Of a stretch of 9,707 nt of DNA, positions 1 through 5,665 are shown in pieces. The stretch is from positions 1 to 9,707 of the forward strand of contig JBGPKH010000330.1 in the NCBI GenBank assembly GCA_041485845.1, read 5' to 3'. Position 1 is the stretch's first letter. Every line of letters begins with the position of its first letter. Source of the DNA: OMOG01 sp041485845 (GTDB lineage Bacteria; Acidobacteriota; Terriglobia; Bryobacterales; Bryobacteraceae). Made by a program: the position numbers and the translations under genes. The notes under the pieces were generated by a model. It was not told the origin of the DNA. It saw only the letters and a program-made list of their open reading frames with translations, and ran no database searches.

Positions 1-291
1 ATCGGCGATGAGTCCGGGCAGGGAGTTCGGGTGCTGGTCTCCGACGCGGGGGAGGGAATCCCAAAGGAAAACCTGGACAAGATCTTCGAACCGTTTTTCA
101 CGACCAAGCCCACTGGTCAGGGGACCGGTTTAGGTCTCTACGTGGCTTACCAAATACTGAAAGACCATTCGGCTACGATCGCCTTGCACAGCGAGCCGGG
201 TAAGGGCACGTCAATTGCGATCGGTTTCCCGCTGCGGAAGGAAACTTCTATGCCGGCTCCATCCATTCCGCTGCGCCCTGCCGCGAATTGA
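1..291 (+). CDS. Sensor histidine kinase, C-terminal ATPase domain (partial, 5' end outside window)
   Basis: The reading frame is open from base 1, so only the last 96 residues of a larger protein are present. They hold the catalytic half of a GHKL/HATPase_c domain in the right order: the G1 box DAGEGIP (about residues 15-21), the F box IFEPFFTTK (28-36) and the G2 box GTGLGL (42-47). A closing beta segment ends in PGKGTSIAIGFPL. This is the ATP-binding domain of a two-component sensor kinase, which phosphorylates its own histidine for transfer to a response regulator. The IFEPFFTTK and GTGLGL forms are typical of NtrB/PAS-type kinases. A short Pro/Ala-rich tail follows the domain. The sensor region, H box and any partner regulator lie to the left, so the signal cannot be named. 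No response regulator follows; the next gene is convergent. Confidence 0.9.
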   Translation: MGDESGQGVRVLVSDAGEGIPKENLDKIFEPFFTTKPTGQGTGLGLYVAYQILKDHSATIALHSEPGKGTSIAIGFPLRKETSMPAPSIPLRPAAN

Positions 292-745
292 AGGCGTCTC
301 AACGGTGCGCCGCATGAAGCCGGGGGGAGCGCGGTCCGCAACCAATGCATGTGTGCGCGTCGGTTTGCCCGCCAAATCCCGGCAGCGGCGGGTCAAGTGC
401 GCTGCTACAACTTTGCTGCGCCGCTTGCAGAAACTTGCAGTACGCCGCCCAACCCCGCTCGAAGCTCGCAGGTACTGTTCCCGCACCTTTTTCCACGGAA
501 GGCTGGAAAGATGGCAGGCCGTGCCGGCCGATTGCAAGTCGTCGGCGATGTAGTCCGGCTCCACAACACCGCCGGGGTGGAGTGTGGTTGCGTGCAGTTG
601 CGCAGCGGCACACGGGGCTCGGCCGATGTGTGGTCTCCGTGGACCCCGGCCGGCTCCGCGATAGCCGGCAGCCTGGGGATCGCCGCCTCCACGCCGCTGG
701 AGTACTGAGGGAAGAAGCGGCCCGCAGACATTGGCCGCCGGTATG
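292..745. other. Intergenic stretch without a supported gene
   Basis: This space separates the convergent ends of the histidine kinase and the STAS gene. Several overlapping ORFs of about 100-150 codons cross it on both strands. They are rich in Arg, Cys, Pro and Ser, have no recognisable domain and look like the random open frames of GC-rich DNA. The only small structure seen is a direct repeat, CTTGCAG at 424-430 and 434-440. I see no tRNA-like element and no convincing terminator hairpin with a T-run. It could be decayed coding sequence, but no family is recognisable. Confidence 0.5.
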
Positions 746-1087
746 TCAGAAGCTGCGGATGGCGCCCGCCTCGTCCTCGTGCACGTCGAAGACGGTGTAA
801 AGCTTGGTGATCTGCAGCAGGTCCTTCACTCGCTTGTTGAGGTTCAACAACTTCAACTGTCCGCCGCTATTGGTGACGGTGGTGAATCCCGATACCAGCT
901 CGCCGATCCCCGAGCTGTCGATGTAAGATACCTCGCCCAGGTTGAGCAGGATCTTCTTCTGGCTCTTGCCGACCATGTCTCGGAGAGTATCGCGCAGGGC
1001 GCTCGAACCCTCGCCCAGAGTGATTCGCCCTGCCACATCCACAACGCTCACATCGCCCACTTGCCTGGTATTCAACTTTATGCTCAC
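746..1087 (-). CDS. STAS-domain anti-sigma factor antagonist (SpoIIAA/RsbV type)
   Basis: This 113-residue protein is a single STAS domain of normal length. It has the N-terminal strand VSVVDVAGRITLGEG, the central strand KKILLNLGEV and the diagnostic loop YIDSSGIGEL (residues 55-64). By analogy with SpoIIAA, the second serine of DSSG (Ser59) is the phosphorylated residue. In its unphosphorylated form such a protein binds an anti-sigma kinase and frees the partner sigma factor or other client. It should act in the cytoplasm. The start is GTG at 1087, supported by AGGAG nine bases upstream. It lies 32 bases downstream of the RsbW-like kinase gene on the same strand, so the two are very probably co-transcribed and the upstream kinase is its natural partner. 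Confidence in the family is high; the regulated target is unknown. Confidence 0.94.
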   Translation of the reverse strand: MSIKLNTRQVGDVSVVDVAGRITLGEGSSALRDTLRDMVGKSQKKILLNLGEVSYIDSSGIGELVSGFTTVTNSGGQLKLLNLNKRVKDLLQITKLYTVFDVHEDEAGAIRSF

Positions 1088-1096
1088 TGATTGTTT

Positions 1097-1101
1097 CTCC
1101 T
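1097..1101 (-). promoter_or_regulatory. Ribosome binding site of the STAS gene
   Basis: Read on the minus strand this is AGGAG, nine bases before GTG at 1087. It decides in favour of the GTG start, since no ATG is nearby in frame. It lies in the 32-base gap after the kinase stop codon, so the STAS gene is translated independently within a shared transcript. Confidence 0.7.
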
Positions 1102-1119
1102 GTTTGAATGCCGCCGAAT

Positions 1120-1575
1120 CTACTTAGACACCAAATATTTGACTAAAGTTACCTCGGTTCCACCCCGATCCAAGTGCCGCATCTGGAACTCATCCATAAA
1201 CGACCGGATGAGGAAGATGCCGCGCCCCGAAGTGCGCATGATGTTCTCCGGCGCCAGCGGGTCGGGCAGGGACTCGAAATCGAACCCTTCGCCTTCGTCC
1301 GATATGCGAACCGTGAACCGCTGCGAATTGTGACCCACGGAAAATCGGACCCTCTTATGCGCGTTATACCGATTTCCATGAACTACCGCGTTGACCATGG
1401 ATTCCCGCACTGCCATCCCGATCCTCATCAGATCGTCGGCGTCAAACCCCGCCCGCTGGGCCACGCCAACCGCGAGCTCTTCAGCGCTATCCACGCTCTC
1501 CAATGTCGAATCCAGAAACCGTTCTACGGTTTCCGGCGCCTGATGCTTGTTTTCCCGCATACGCAGAACGGCCAC
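1120..1575 (-). CDS. Anti-sigma regulatory factor / serine protein kinase (RsbW-like, GHKL fold)
   Basis: This 151-residue protein is a stand-alone HATPase_c_2 domain. It has the N box RESMVNAVVHGNRYN (residues about 58-72), the G1 box DEGEGFD (93-99) and the G2 region SGRGIFLIRSFMDE (115-128). Length and motifs match RsbW/SpoIIAB-type kinases, which bind a sigma factor or similar client and phosphorylate the conserved serine of a STAS antagonist. Such an antagonist is encoded directly downstream. The order kinase-then-antagonist is the reverse of the Bacillus rsbV-rsbW order, and no sigma factor gene or PP2C phosphatase adjoins. The start is uncertain: GTG at 1575 and ATG at 1560 are both possible, and neither has a clear Shine-Dalgarno sequence. 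A promoter with an expected transcript start near 1593 fits both. Confidence 0.93.
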   Translation of the reverse strand: MAVLRMRENKHQAPETVERFLDSTLESVDSAEELAVGVAQRAGFDADDLMRIGMAVRESMVNAVVHGNRYNAHKRVRFSVGHNSQRFTVRISDEGEGFDFESLPDPLAPENIMRTSGRGIFLIRSFMDEFQMRHLDRGGTEVTLVKYLVSK

Positions 1576-1599
1576 GGATCGTTAGCAAAGCGAATCGTC

Positions 1600-1629
1600 A
1601 GAATACGTTACCGACGTTGCCAAAGTCAA
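1600..1629 (-). promoter_or_regulatory. Sigma70-like promoter of the anti-sigma kinase / STAS operon
   Basis: On the minus strand a -35 box TTGACT (1629-1624) is followed after 18 bases by a -10 box TATTCT (1605-1600). The -35 matches consensus at five of six positions and the -10 at four of six. The predicted start of transcription, near 1593, leaves a leader of about 18 bases before GTG 1575. The position, directly in front of the two-gene operon, supports the call. The boxes were found by eye. Confidence 0.5.
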
Positions 1630-1637
1630 GAAGCTGT

Positions 1638-2036
1638 TCAGTGGCGGGTGCCTTCTCTGGAGTGTCCTGAGTTGCAGATTCGTGGGTTAAGCTCAGGGGC
1701 CCTGTGGGGCGGCCAATCCTGGCCGCAGCAGGCCCTCTGGCCGGCTGGAACGAGGTGGGCACGTTCTTCGGCGCACGCGCCGGGACACCACTTCCCGTGC
1801 ATGTCTGGATCGAGTCTTGCAGCACTGGTGCCGGCATCGGGCAGTCCTTCCCGATCAAGAAATTTTCCCGCCGTTTGTTTGAAATCCGCGGCGCGCGCAA
1901 AACCGTACCAACGAGAAGTGGTGGGGGCGTTCGGCGAAACCATGAACAACATCACGGCCATGAGCCGGCAAACGGCAAGGGCGGCGGCAAGGCCGAGAAC
2001 CATGCCGAGCCCGAGCCGCTTTACACCCCGCCCCAT
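1638..2036 (-). CDS. Doubtful small ORF with N-terminal membrane segment
   Basis: This is a 132-codon frame on the minus strand. Its first 35 residues look like a signal anchor: a basic start MGRGVKRLG, then a hydrophobic stretch of about 22 residues rich in Leu, Val, Ala and Met. The following segment (SRWYGFARAADFKQTAGKFL) is compositionally normal for a protein. The last 70 residues, rich in Cys, Arg, Pro and His, look like out-of-frame translation. No family is recognised and there is no Shine-Dalgarno sequence before ATG 2036. It may be a real short membrane protein, the front of a frame-shifted gene, or chance. It is listed because it is the only protein-like reading in an otherwise empty 580-base stretch (1630-2157). 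Confidence 0.25.
   Translation of the reverse strand: MGRGVKRLGLGMVLGLAAALAVCRLMAVMLFMVSPNAPTTSRWYGFARAADFKQTAGKFLDREGLPDAGTSAARLDPDMHGKWCPGACAEERAHLVPAGQRACCGQDWPPHRAPELNPRICNSGHSREGTRH
1697..1735. repeat. Imperfect hairpin
   Basis: A perfect 7-bp inverted repeat, GCGGCCA (1709-1715) and TGGCCGC (1720-1726), encloses a 4-base loop ATCC. An outer 5-bp arm, GGGCC (1697-1701) and GGCCC (1731-1735), extends it across an internal loop. There is no T-tract on either side, so it is not a standard Rho-independent terminator. It may be a small structured or repeat element in non-coding DNA. Confidence 0.4.
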
Positions 2037-2130
2037 GTCGCAATGGTTCTGACGCCCGGCGTGGTGGGCCCGGCTGCGATTTTCTTCCCGTCACGCCGCG
2101 CCTCGCGGCTCGGTCCGGCGAAGGCGTCGC

Positions 2131-2151
2131 GATACGAGTGATACGAGTGAT
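2131..2151. repeat. 9-bp tandem direct repeat (GATACGAGT x 2, plus GAT)
   Basis: GATACGAGT occurs twice head to tail and is followed by the first three bases of a third copy. It ends six bases before the -35 box of the promoter at 2158-2187, where an activator site or operator with one-helical-turn spacing could sit. A role in regulation is inferred from position only; a chance microduplication is equally possible. Confidence 0.5.
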
Positions 2152-2157
2152 CGCCAA

Positions 2158-2187
2158 TTGACACCGGAGGCCTTCGACCTATAGAAT
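2158..2187 (+). promoter_or_regulatory. Near-consensus sigma70 promoter before the broken DUF6152 gene
   Basis: A perfect -35 box TTGACA (2158-2163) is followed after 18 bases by TAGAAT (2182-2187, five of six). TATAGA at 2180-2185 gives an alternative 16-base spacer. Transcription would start near 2194, only about 28 bases before the first residue that aligns with the DUF6152 family. That leaves no room for the expected start codon and signal peptide, which fits a deletion just downstream of an intact promoter. Confidence 0.55.
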
Positions 2188-2209
2188 TCTGGCGTGCGCG
2201 GCGCGTTGA

Positions 2210-2570
2210 CCTCCGGTCTACGCGCATCACGCATTTGCCGCGGAATTCGACGCCAACCGGCCGATCCGGCTGCAGGGGGACCGTCACCAAGCTGGACTGG
2301 ATCAACCCGCATTCATGGATTCACATCGACGTGAAAGGCCCGGATGGAAAAATCACCAGTTGGATGATCGAGGGCGGAAGCCCGAACGCCCTGCTCAGGA
2401 TGGGTTTTACCAAGGACGCCCTGCCCCTGGGAAGCGAGATCTCAGTCGAGGGTTTTCAGGCCAAGGACGGGTCGAACCGAGGGGTCGGCAAGTCCGTGTC
2501 ATTTGCCGGCGGCTGCAAGCTGTTTCTCGGCGGATCTGCGCCGGGCGCGAAGGGAGACGCGGATAGGTAG
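2210..2570 (+). pseudogene. DUF6152-family protein, frameshifted and missing its signal peptide
   Basis: From 2222 one frame reads AHHAFAAEFDANRPIRLQG, the normal mature start of DUF6152-type exported proteins. At the run of five G (2275-2279) it goes out of register. The next frame continues the family with GTVTKLDWINPHSWIHIDV, GGSPNALLRMGFTKDALPLG and VEGFQAKDGSNRG. Removing one G joins the halves as LQG-TVTK, so this is a +1 frameshift. Upstream the first frame meets TGA at 2207-2209 and has no start codon or signal sequence. An automatic caller would probably place a TTG-start gene at 2235-2570 (111 codons), whose first 15 residues are frameshift artefact. Intact relatives are small secreted proteins of unknown function, often multicopy in Acidobacteria. 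The damage could be real decay, or the extra G could be a base-calling error; the missing signal peptide would still need a second event. Confidence 0.75.
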
Positions 2571-2844
2571 AGTTTCGGCGCGTCCGTTCGCCTGAATCGG
2601 GCTGGCGCCGATGCAGGAGGGTGCTCACACGTTGTCGGGATTTCCCCGGCCGGCCGCGAAATCCCGCTTCCTGGAGCACACTTATCGAAAGAAGGGCGCC
2701 CGCCGCGCCGCCGGGCGGACGATTCGCCAGCCGCAAGTCGCCCACGGTCGACGCCGCGGAGTTTGGCGCCTGTCCGCAGACACGCCCTGAGAATGGGCCG
2801 AGATTGGCCGGTTATGCCGACAACCTGGGAGCTATCTCGATCCG
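2571..2844. other. Intergenic stretch between convergent genes
   Basis: This lies between the 3' ends of the DUF6152 remnant and the UPF0182 gene. A weak 5-bp stem, ATCGG (2596-2600) and CCGAT (2608-2612), has no T-run and is too short to call a terminator. The overlapping ORFs here are arginine- and proline-rich frames without a recognisable domain. No gene or RNA is seen. Confidence 0.5.
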
Positions 2845-5589
2845 CTACTTCTGCACTTCGGCCTCGATGGCCTCCAGCTCCTTGCCGGCTTCCGACCATT
2901 TCCCCTGGGCGGCCAATTCGCGGTAGCGGCGCAAGTGCTGGCGAATGCGTTCGAGACGGGGATCGGCGTTAGGCGGCGAAGGGGGCGGCTGTCCGGCGGC
3001 TGGCGGGGGAGCAGTCGCGGTGGCCTGCTGGATGAGTTGCTGCGCGCCGGAGGAAAGCTGGGCCAGCGCCTGCTCGTAGGTGTCGGCGTAGACCAGACGA
3101 TTGCCCACCGCCAGCACGATCCTCTTCAACTGCGGCATCTTCGATTCGGTGGCCTGGATGTAGATCGTTTCCACGTAGAGAAACGTGTTCCCCACGGGCA
3201 GCACCAGGGTCTGGCCGCGATGCACCTGCGATCCCTGCGTGTTCCAGAGGCTCAGGTCTTTGGAGATCACAGGATCCTGGTTGATCCGGGCGGCGACTTG
3301 CATGGGACCGAAGATCAGCTCCTGCTTCGAGAGCAGCAGCACTACGAGCTCACCGAGATTCTCGCCGTCGCACCGCGCCAGCATCAGGCTGATGAGGTTG
3401 TCCTTGGTGCGCGGCGTGAAGGGAATCAGGAGGAGAAACTCGGGCTTGTCCGAGCCGGGCAAGGTAGCGACGACGTAAGTGGGGTTCACGGGTTCGGCGC
3501 TGCCGCCTTGCGTAGTGGCGTGGCGCGCCAGGTCCCACAGGTCCTCCTTGTTGTAGAACGACTGCGGGTCGAGCATGTGATATGTGCGGTAGATCTCGGC
3601 CTGGATACGCAGTAGCGTCTCGGGGTAACGCGCGTGCGACCGCAGGTCGGGAGGCATCTCGGAGACCGCGCGGAACAGGTCGGGGAACAGCCGCTGGTAG
3701 GCCGAGATGATAGGATCGTCGGGCGCAAAGATGTATAGGCGCGTTTCGCCGTCATAGGCATCCACGGTGGCTTTCACGGCATTGCGGATGTAGTTCATGC
3801 GCCCGATGTTGGTTACCGTCATGGCGCGCGAATAGGGATGCGCTTCCGAGGTGGTGAAGCCGTCCACTATCCACACCATGCGTCCGGCATCGGTGATCAC
3901 CAGGTACGGATCGGTGTCCCATTCGAGAAACCCCGCCAGTGTCTGCAAGCGCTCGCGCACCTGGCGGTGGATCATCATGCGGCTGTTGGGGGTGAAATAG
4001 TCGGTCAGTATGATGTTCGGTTCGGCCTCGTTGATGGCTGCAGCCAGACGCATGGGGAACGAGGCGACGGAAAAGCCGCCCTTGCCTTCGTAGTGCGAGC
4101 GGACGTTCTGCTCGCCGGCGGGATAATTGAACTCCTCCTGCGCGGTGTTGACGAAGACCGGCTCGTGGGTCACCTCGCCGTAATAGAGTTCGGGCCTGGC
4201 GAGCTTGAGGCTGGGCGTTTTCACTTCGGGCGGGGCGTTGTCGATGAGCAGGACGGGCAGCCCGTCGGGTGTAATCTTGCTGACCTCGGACAGGACCGCG
4301 CCGTAGCCGTGCGTATAAATAAATGCCGGGTTGATCCAACTGGCGCGCGCCGAGGGGAGTTGGCCGATGTCGAGCTCGCGCGGCGCGAGCAGCACCTGGC
4401 GATACTGGCCGTCGATGGTGTAGCGGTCCACGTCGATGTCGCGGAAGACATAGTAGGGCCGCAGGGCCTGGATCTGGGTGATGGTATCGTGGAAGGCGGG
4501 GATGTCCCAGAGCCGCACGTTGTCGAGCAGGGGCTTGTGCGCCGCGACCTCGATGGGGGCATCGGGCTGCGACTTGAACTCCACCTCGCGAACGCGCTGT
4601 TCGAGGCCGAAGGCGCTGCGCGTGGCGTGAATGTGAGTCTGGATGTAGGGGCGTTGCAGCGAGATTTCATTGGGGCCCACGTAGAGTGCGGCCACCGCGA
4701 CCGGCACAGCGAACGCCACCACCAGGGTCAGGGCCATACCGGCGGCCCACAGCCAGCGGCCGATCCACACGAATGCCGCGGCGGCGATGGCGGCCACGAT
4801 CAGCAGCCACTGCAGCGGAAGGCCGACGTTCTGATCGACGTAGTCCACACCCACGAGAAACGAGCCGTGCTGGTTGTACACCATCTCGAAGCGCGCCAGA
4901 AAGAAGCGCACCGCCATGGCGAGCAGCAACACCACGCCGGCGCCGCGCAGGAACCGCGACTCCAGCCCGCCTTCCAGGCGAAAAAAGGTGGGATCGAGCT
5001 GGCCGGTCTCCCGTATTTCCGGGAAGCGGTAGCGAAGCTGCCAGCCGCGCGCCGCAATCCAGTAGAGCAGGATGCAGAAGATCACAATCGCCAGAACGTA
5101 TCCGCGCACCATGATGTAGAACGGAAGGTCGAAGAGATAGAAGGAGAGCGGCTTCTGAAAGACGGTGTCCTGCCAACCGGTGGCGGCGGCGGGCAGTCCG
5201 CGCGAGCCGGCGAAACGGACCACCGTCCAGGTATCGATCGAAGCAGCCGAGATCAGGTAGCCGAGCAGCAGGAGCGCGAGCGCGGAGATGCGCGCGTACA
5301 GGCGGTGCTGGCCGAGGGAGGTGCCCGCAAACTTGACGGCGCGCGCGTGCGCAATCCAGAGGGCGGCAAAGGCCAGCAGCGTAGCCGTCAGCACCGGCGC
5401 CAGGCTATAGTAGAGCATGCTCAGCCAGGTGTTGAACTGGCCGAGTTCCTTCCACCACTGCACCTCGATGGCGTAAGAAGCTATGGTGCGCAGGGAGAAG
5501 AGCAGGACTACCAGGAGGACGAGAAGCACGATGCGGGTTGCGCGTGAGCCTGGCGCTCGACGCCCGTGTTCGATCCGATAACGGGCCAT
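2845..5589 (-). CDS. UPF0182 family membrane protein (COG1615)
   Basis: This protein of 914 residues has the normal size and layout of UPF0182. Seven hydrophobic helices sit in the first third, at about 19-41, 57-81, 100-120, 158-180, 216-232, 260-280 and 282-303. A family-typical junction follows (EISLQRPYIQTHIHATRSAFGL begins near 308). The rest is a large, presumably extracytoplasmic region with conserved-looking stretches such as PEVKTPSLKLARPELYYGE and GNTFLYVETIYIQ. The C-terminus has a Pro-rich linker and a charged helix (ADPRLERIRQHLRRYRELAA) ending in KELEAIEAEVQK. The biochemical role of the family is not established. I prefer ATG 5589 (MARYRIEHGRR), because the preceding 20 codons back to ATG 5649 look unlike coding sequence and overlap the likely divergent promoter region; 5589 has only a weak GGGG before it. 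A 569-codon open frame on the other strand is its shadow. Confidence 0.93.
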   Translation of the reverse strand: MARYRIEHGRRAPGSRATRIVLLVLLVVLLFSLRTIASYAIEVQWWKELGQFNTWLSMLYYSLAPVLTATLLAFAALWIAHARAVKFAGTSLGQHRLYARISALALLLLGYLISAASIDTWTVVRFAGSRGLPAAATGWQDTVFQKPLSFYLFDLPFYIMVRGYVLAIVIFCILLYWIAARGWQLRYRFPEIRETGQLDPTFFRLEGGLESRFLRGAGVVLLLAMAVRFFLARFEMVYNQHGSFLVGVDYVDQNVGLPLQWLLIVAAIAAAAFVWIGRWLWAAGMALTLVVAFAVPVAVAALYVGPNEISLQRPYIQTHIHATRSAFGLEQRVREVEFKSQPDAPIEVAAHKPLLDNVRLWDIPAFHDTITQIQALRPYYVFRDIDVDRYTIDGQYRQVLLAPRELDIGQLPSARASWINPAFIYTHGYGAVLSEVSKITPDGLPVLLIDNAPPEVKTPSLKLARPELYYGEVTHEPVFVNTAQEEFNYPAGEQNVRSHYEGKGGFSVASFPMRLAAAINEAEPNIILTDYFTPNSRMMIHRQVRERLQTLAGFLEWDTDPYLVITDAGRMVWIVDGFTTSEAHPYSRAMTVTNIGRMNYIRNAVKATVDAYDGETRLYIFAPDDPIISAYQRLFPDLFRAVSEMPPDLRSHARYPETLLRIQAEIYRTYHMLDPQSFYNKEDLWDLARHATTQGGSAEPVNPTYVVATLPGSDKPEFLLLIPFTPRTKDNLISLMLARCDGENLGELVVLLLSKQELIFGPMQVAARINQDPVISKDLSLWNTQGSQVHRGQTLVLPVGNTFLYVETIYIQATESKMPQLKRIVLAVGNRLVYADTYEQALAQLSSGAQQLIQQATATAPPPAAGQPPPSPPNADPRLERIRQHLRRYRELAAQGKWSEAGKELEAIEAEVQK

Positions 5590-5635
5590 GCCCCAAGCGT
5601 AACACCAGGGCGCGGAGGTGGAGGAGGTGTTGCGG

Positions 5636-5655
5636 TATACTACGGGCATTCAGGA
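5636..5655 (+). promoter_or_regulatory. Possible -10 box and ribosome binding site of the PmoC-like operon
   Basis: TATACT (5636-5641, five of six to consensus) lies 24 bases before the GTG start at 5666, and AGGA (5652-5655) lies ten bases before it. Transcription would start near 5648, leaving a short leader that still contains the AGGA. No convincing -35 box is seen 16-18 bases upstream, so the promoter part is weaker than the ribosome binding site part. The AGGA is what supports GTG 5666 as the start. Confidence 0.35.
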
Positions 5656-5665
5656 CGGGAATTGA

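Noticed and set aside
2..558. Near-repeat of TCGGCGATG(T)AGTCCGG at 2-17 and 542-558
   Set aside because: Only 16 matching bases with an indel, one copy inside the kinase gene and one in non-coding DNA; no flanking structure to suggest an element or attachment site.
349..708. 119-codon plus-strand frame between the histidine kinase and STAS genes
   Set aside because: No ribosome binding site, no domain, and comparable frames are open on the opposite strand; I could not support it as a gene.
1174..2052. 292-codon plus-strand frame
   Set aside because: It runs antisense through the anti-sigma kinase gene and then into low-coding DNA; no domain and atypical composition.
2621..2926. GTG-start frame directly after an AGGAGG
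   Set aside because: The purine run abuts the start codon with no spacer, the product is unrecognisable and the frame overlaps the 3' end of the UPF0182 gene.
3838..5547. 569-codon open frame on the plus strand
   Set aside because: It is wholly antisense to the UPF0182 gene, very rich in Arg, Gly, His and Gln, has no hydrophobic pattern or domain, and is explained by the third-position GC bias of the real gene.
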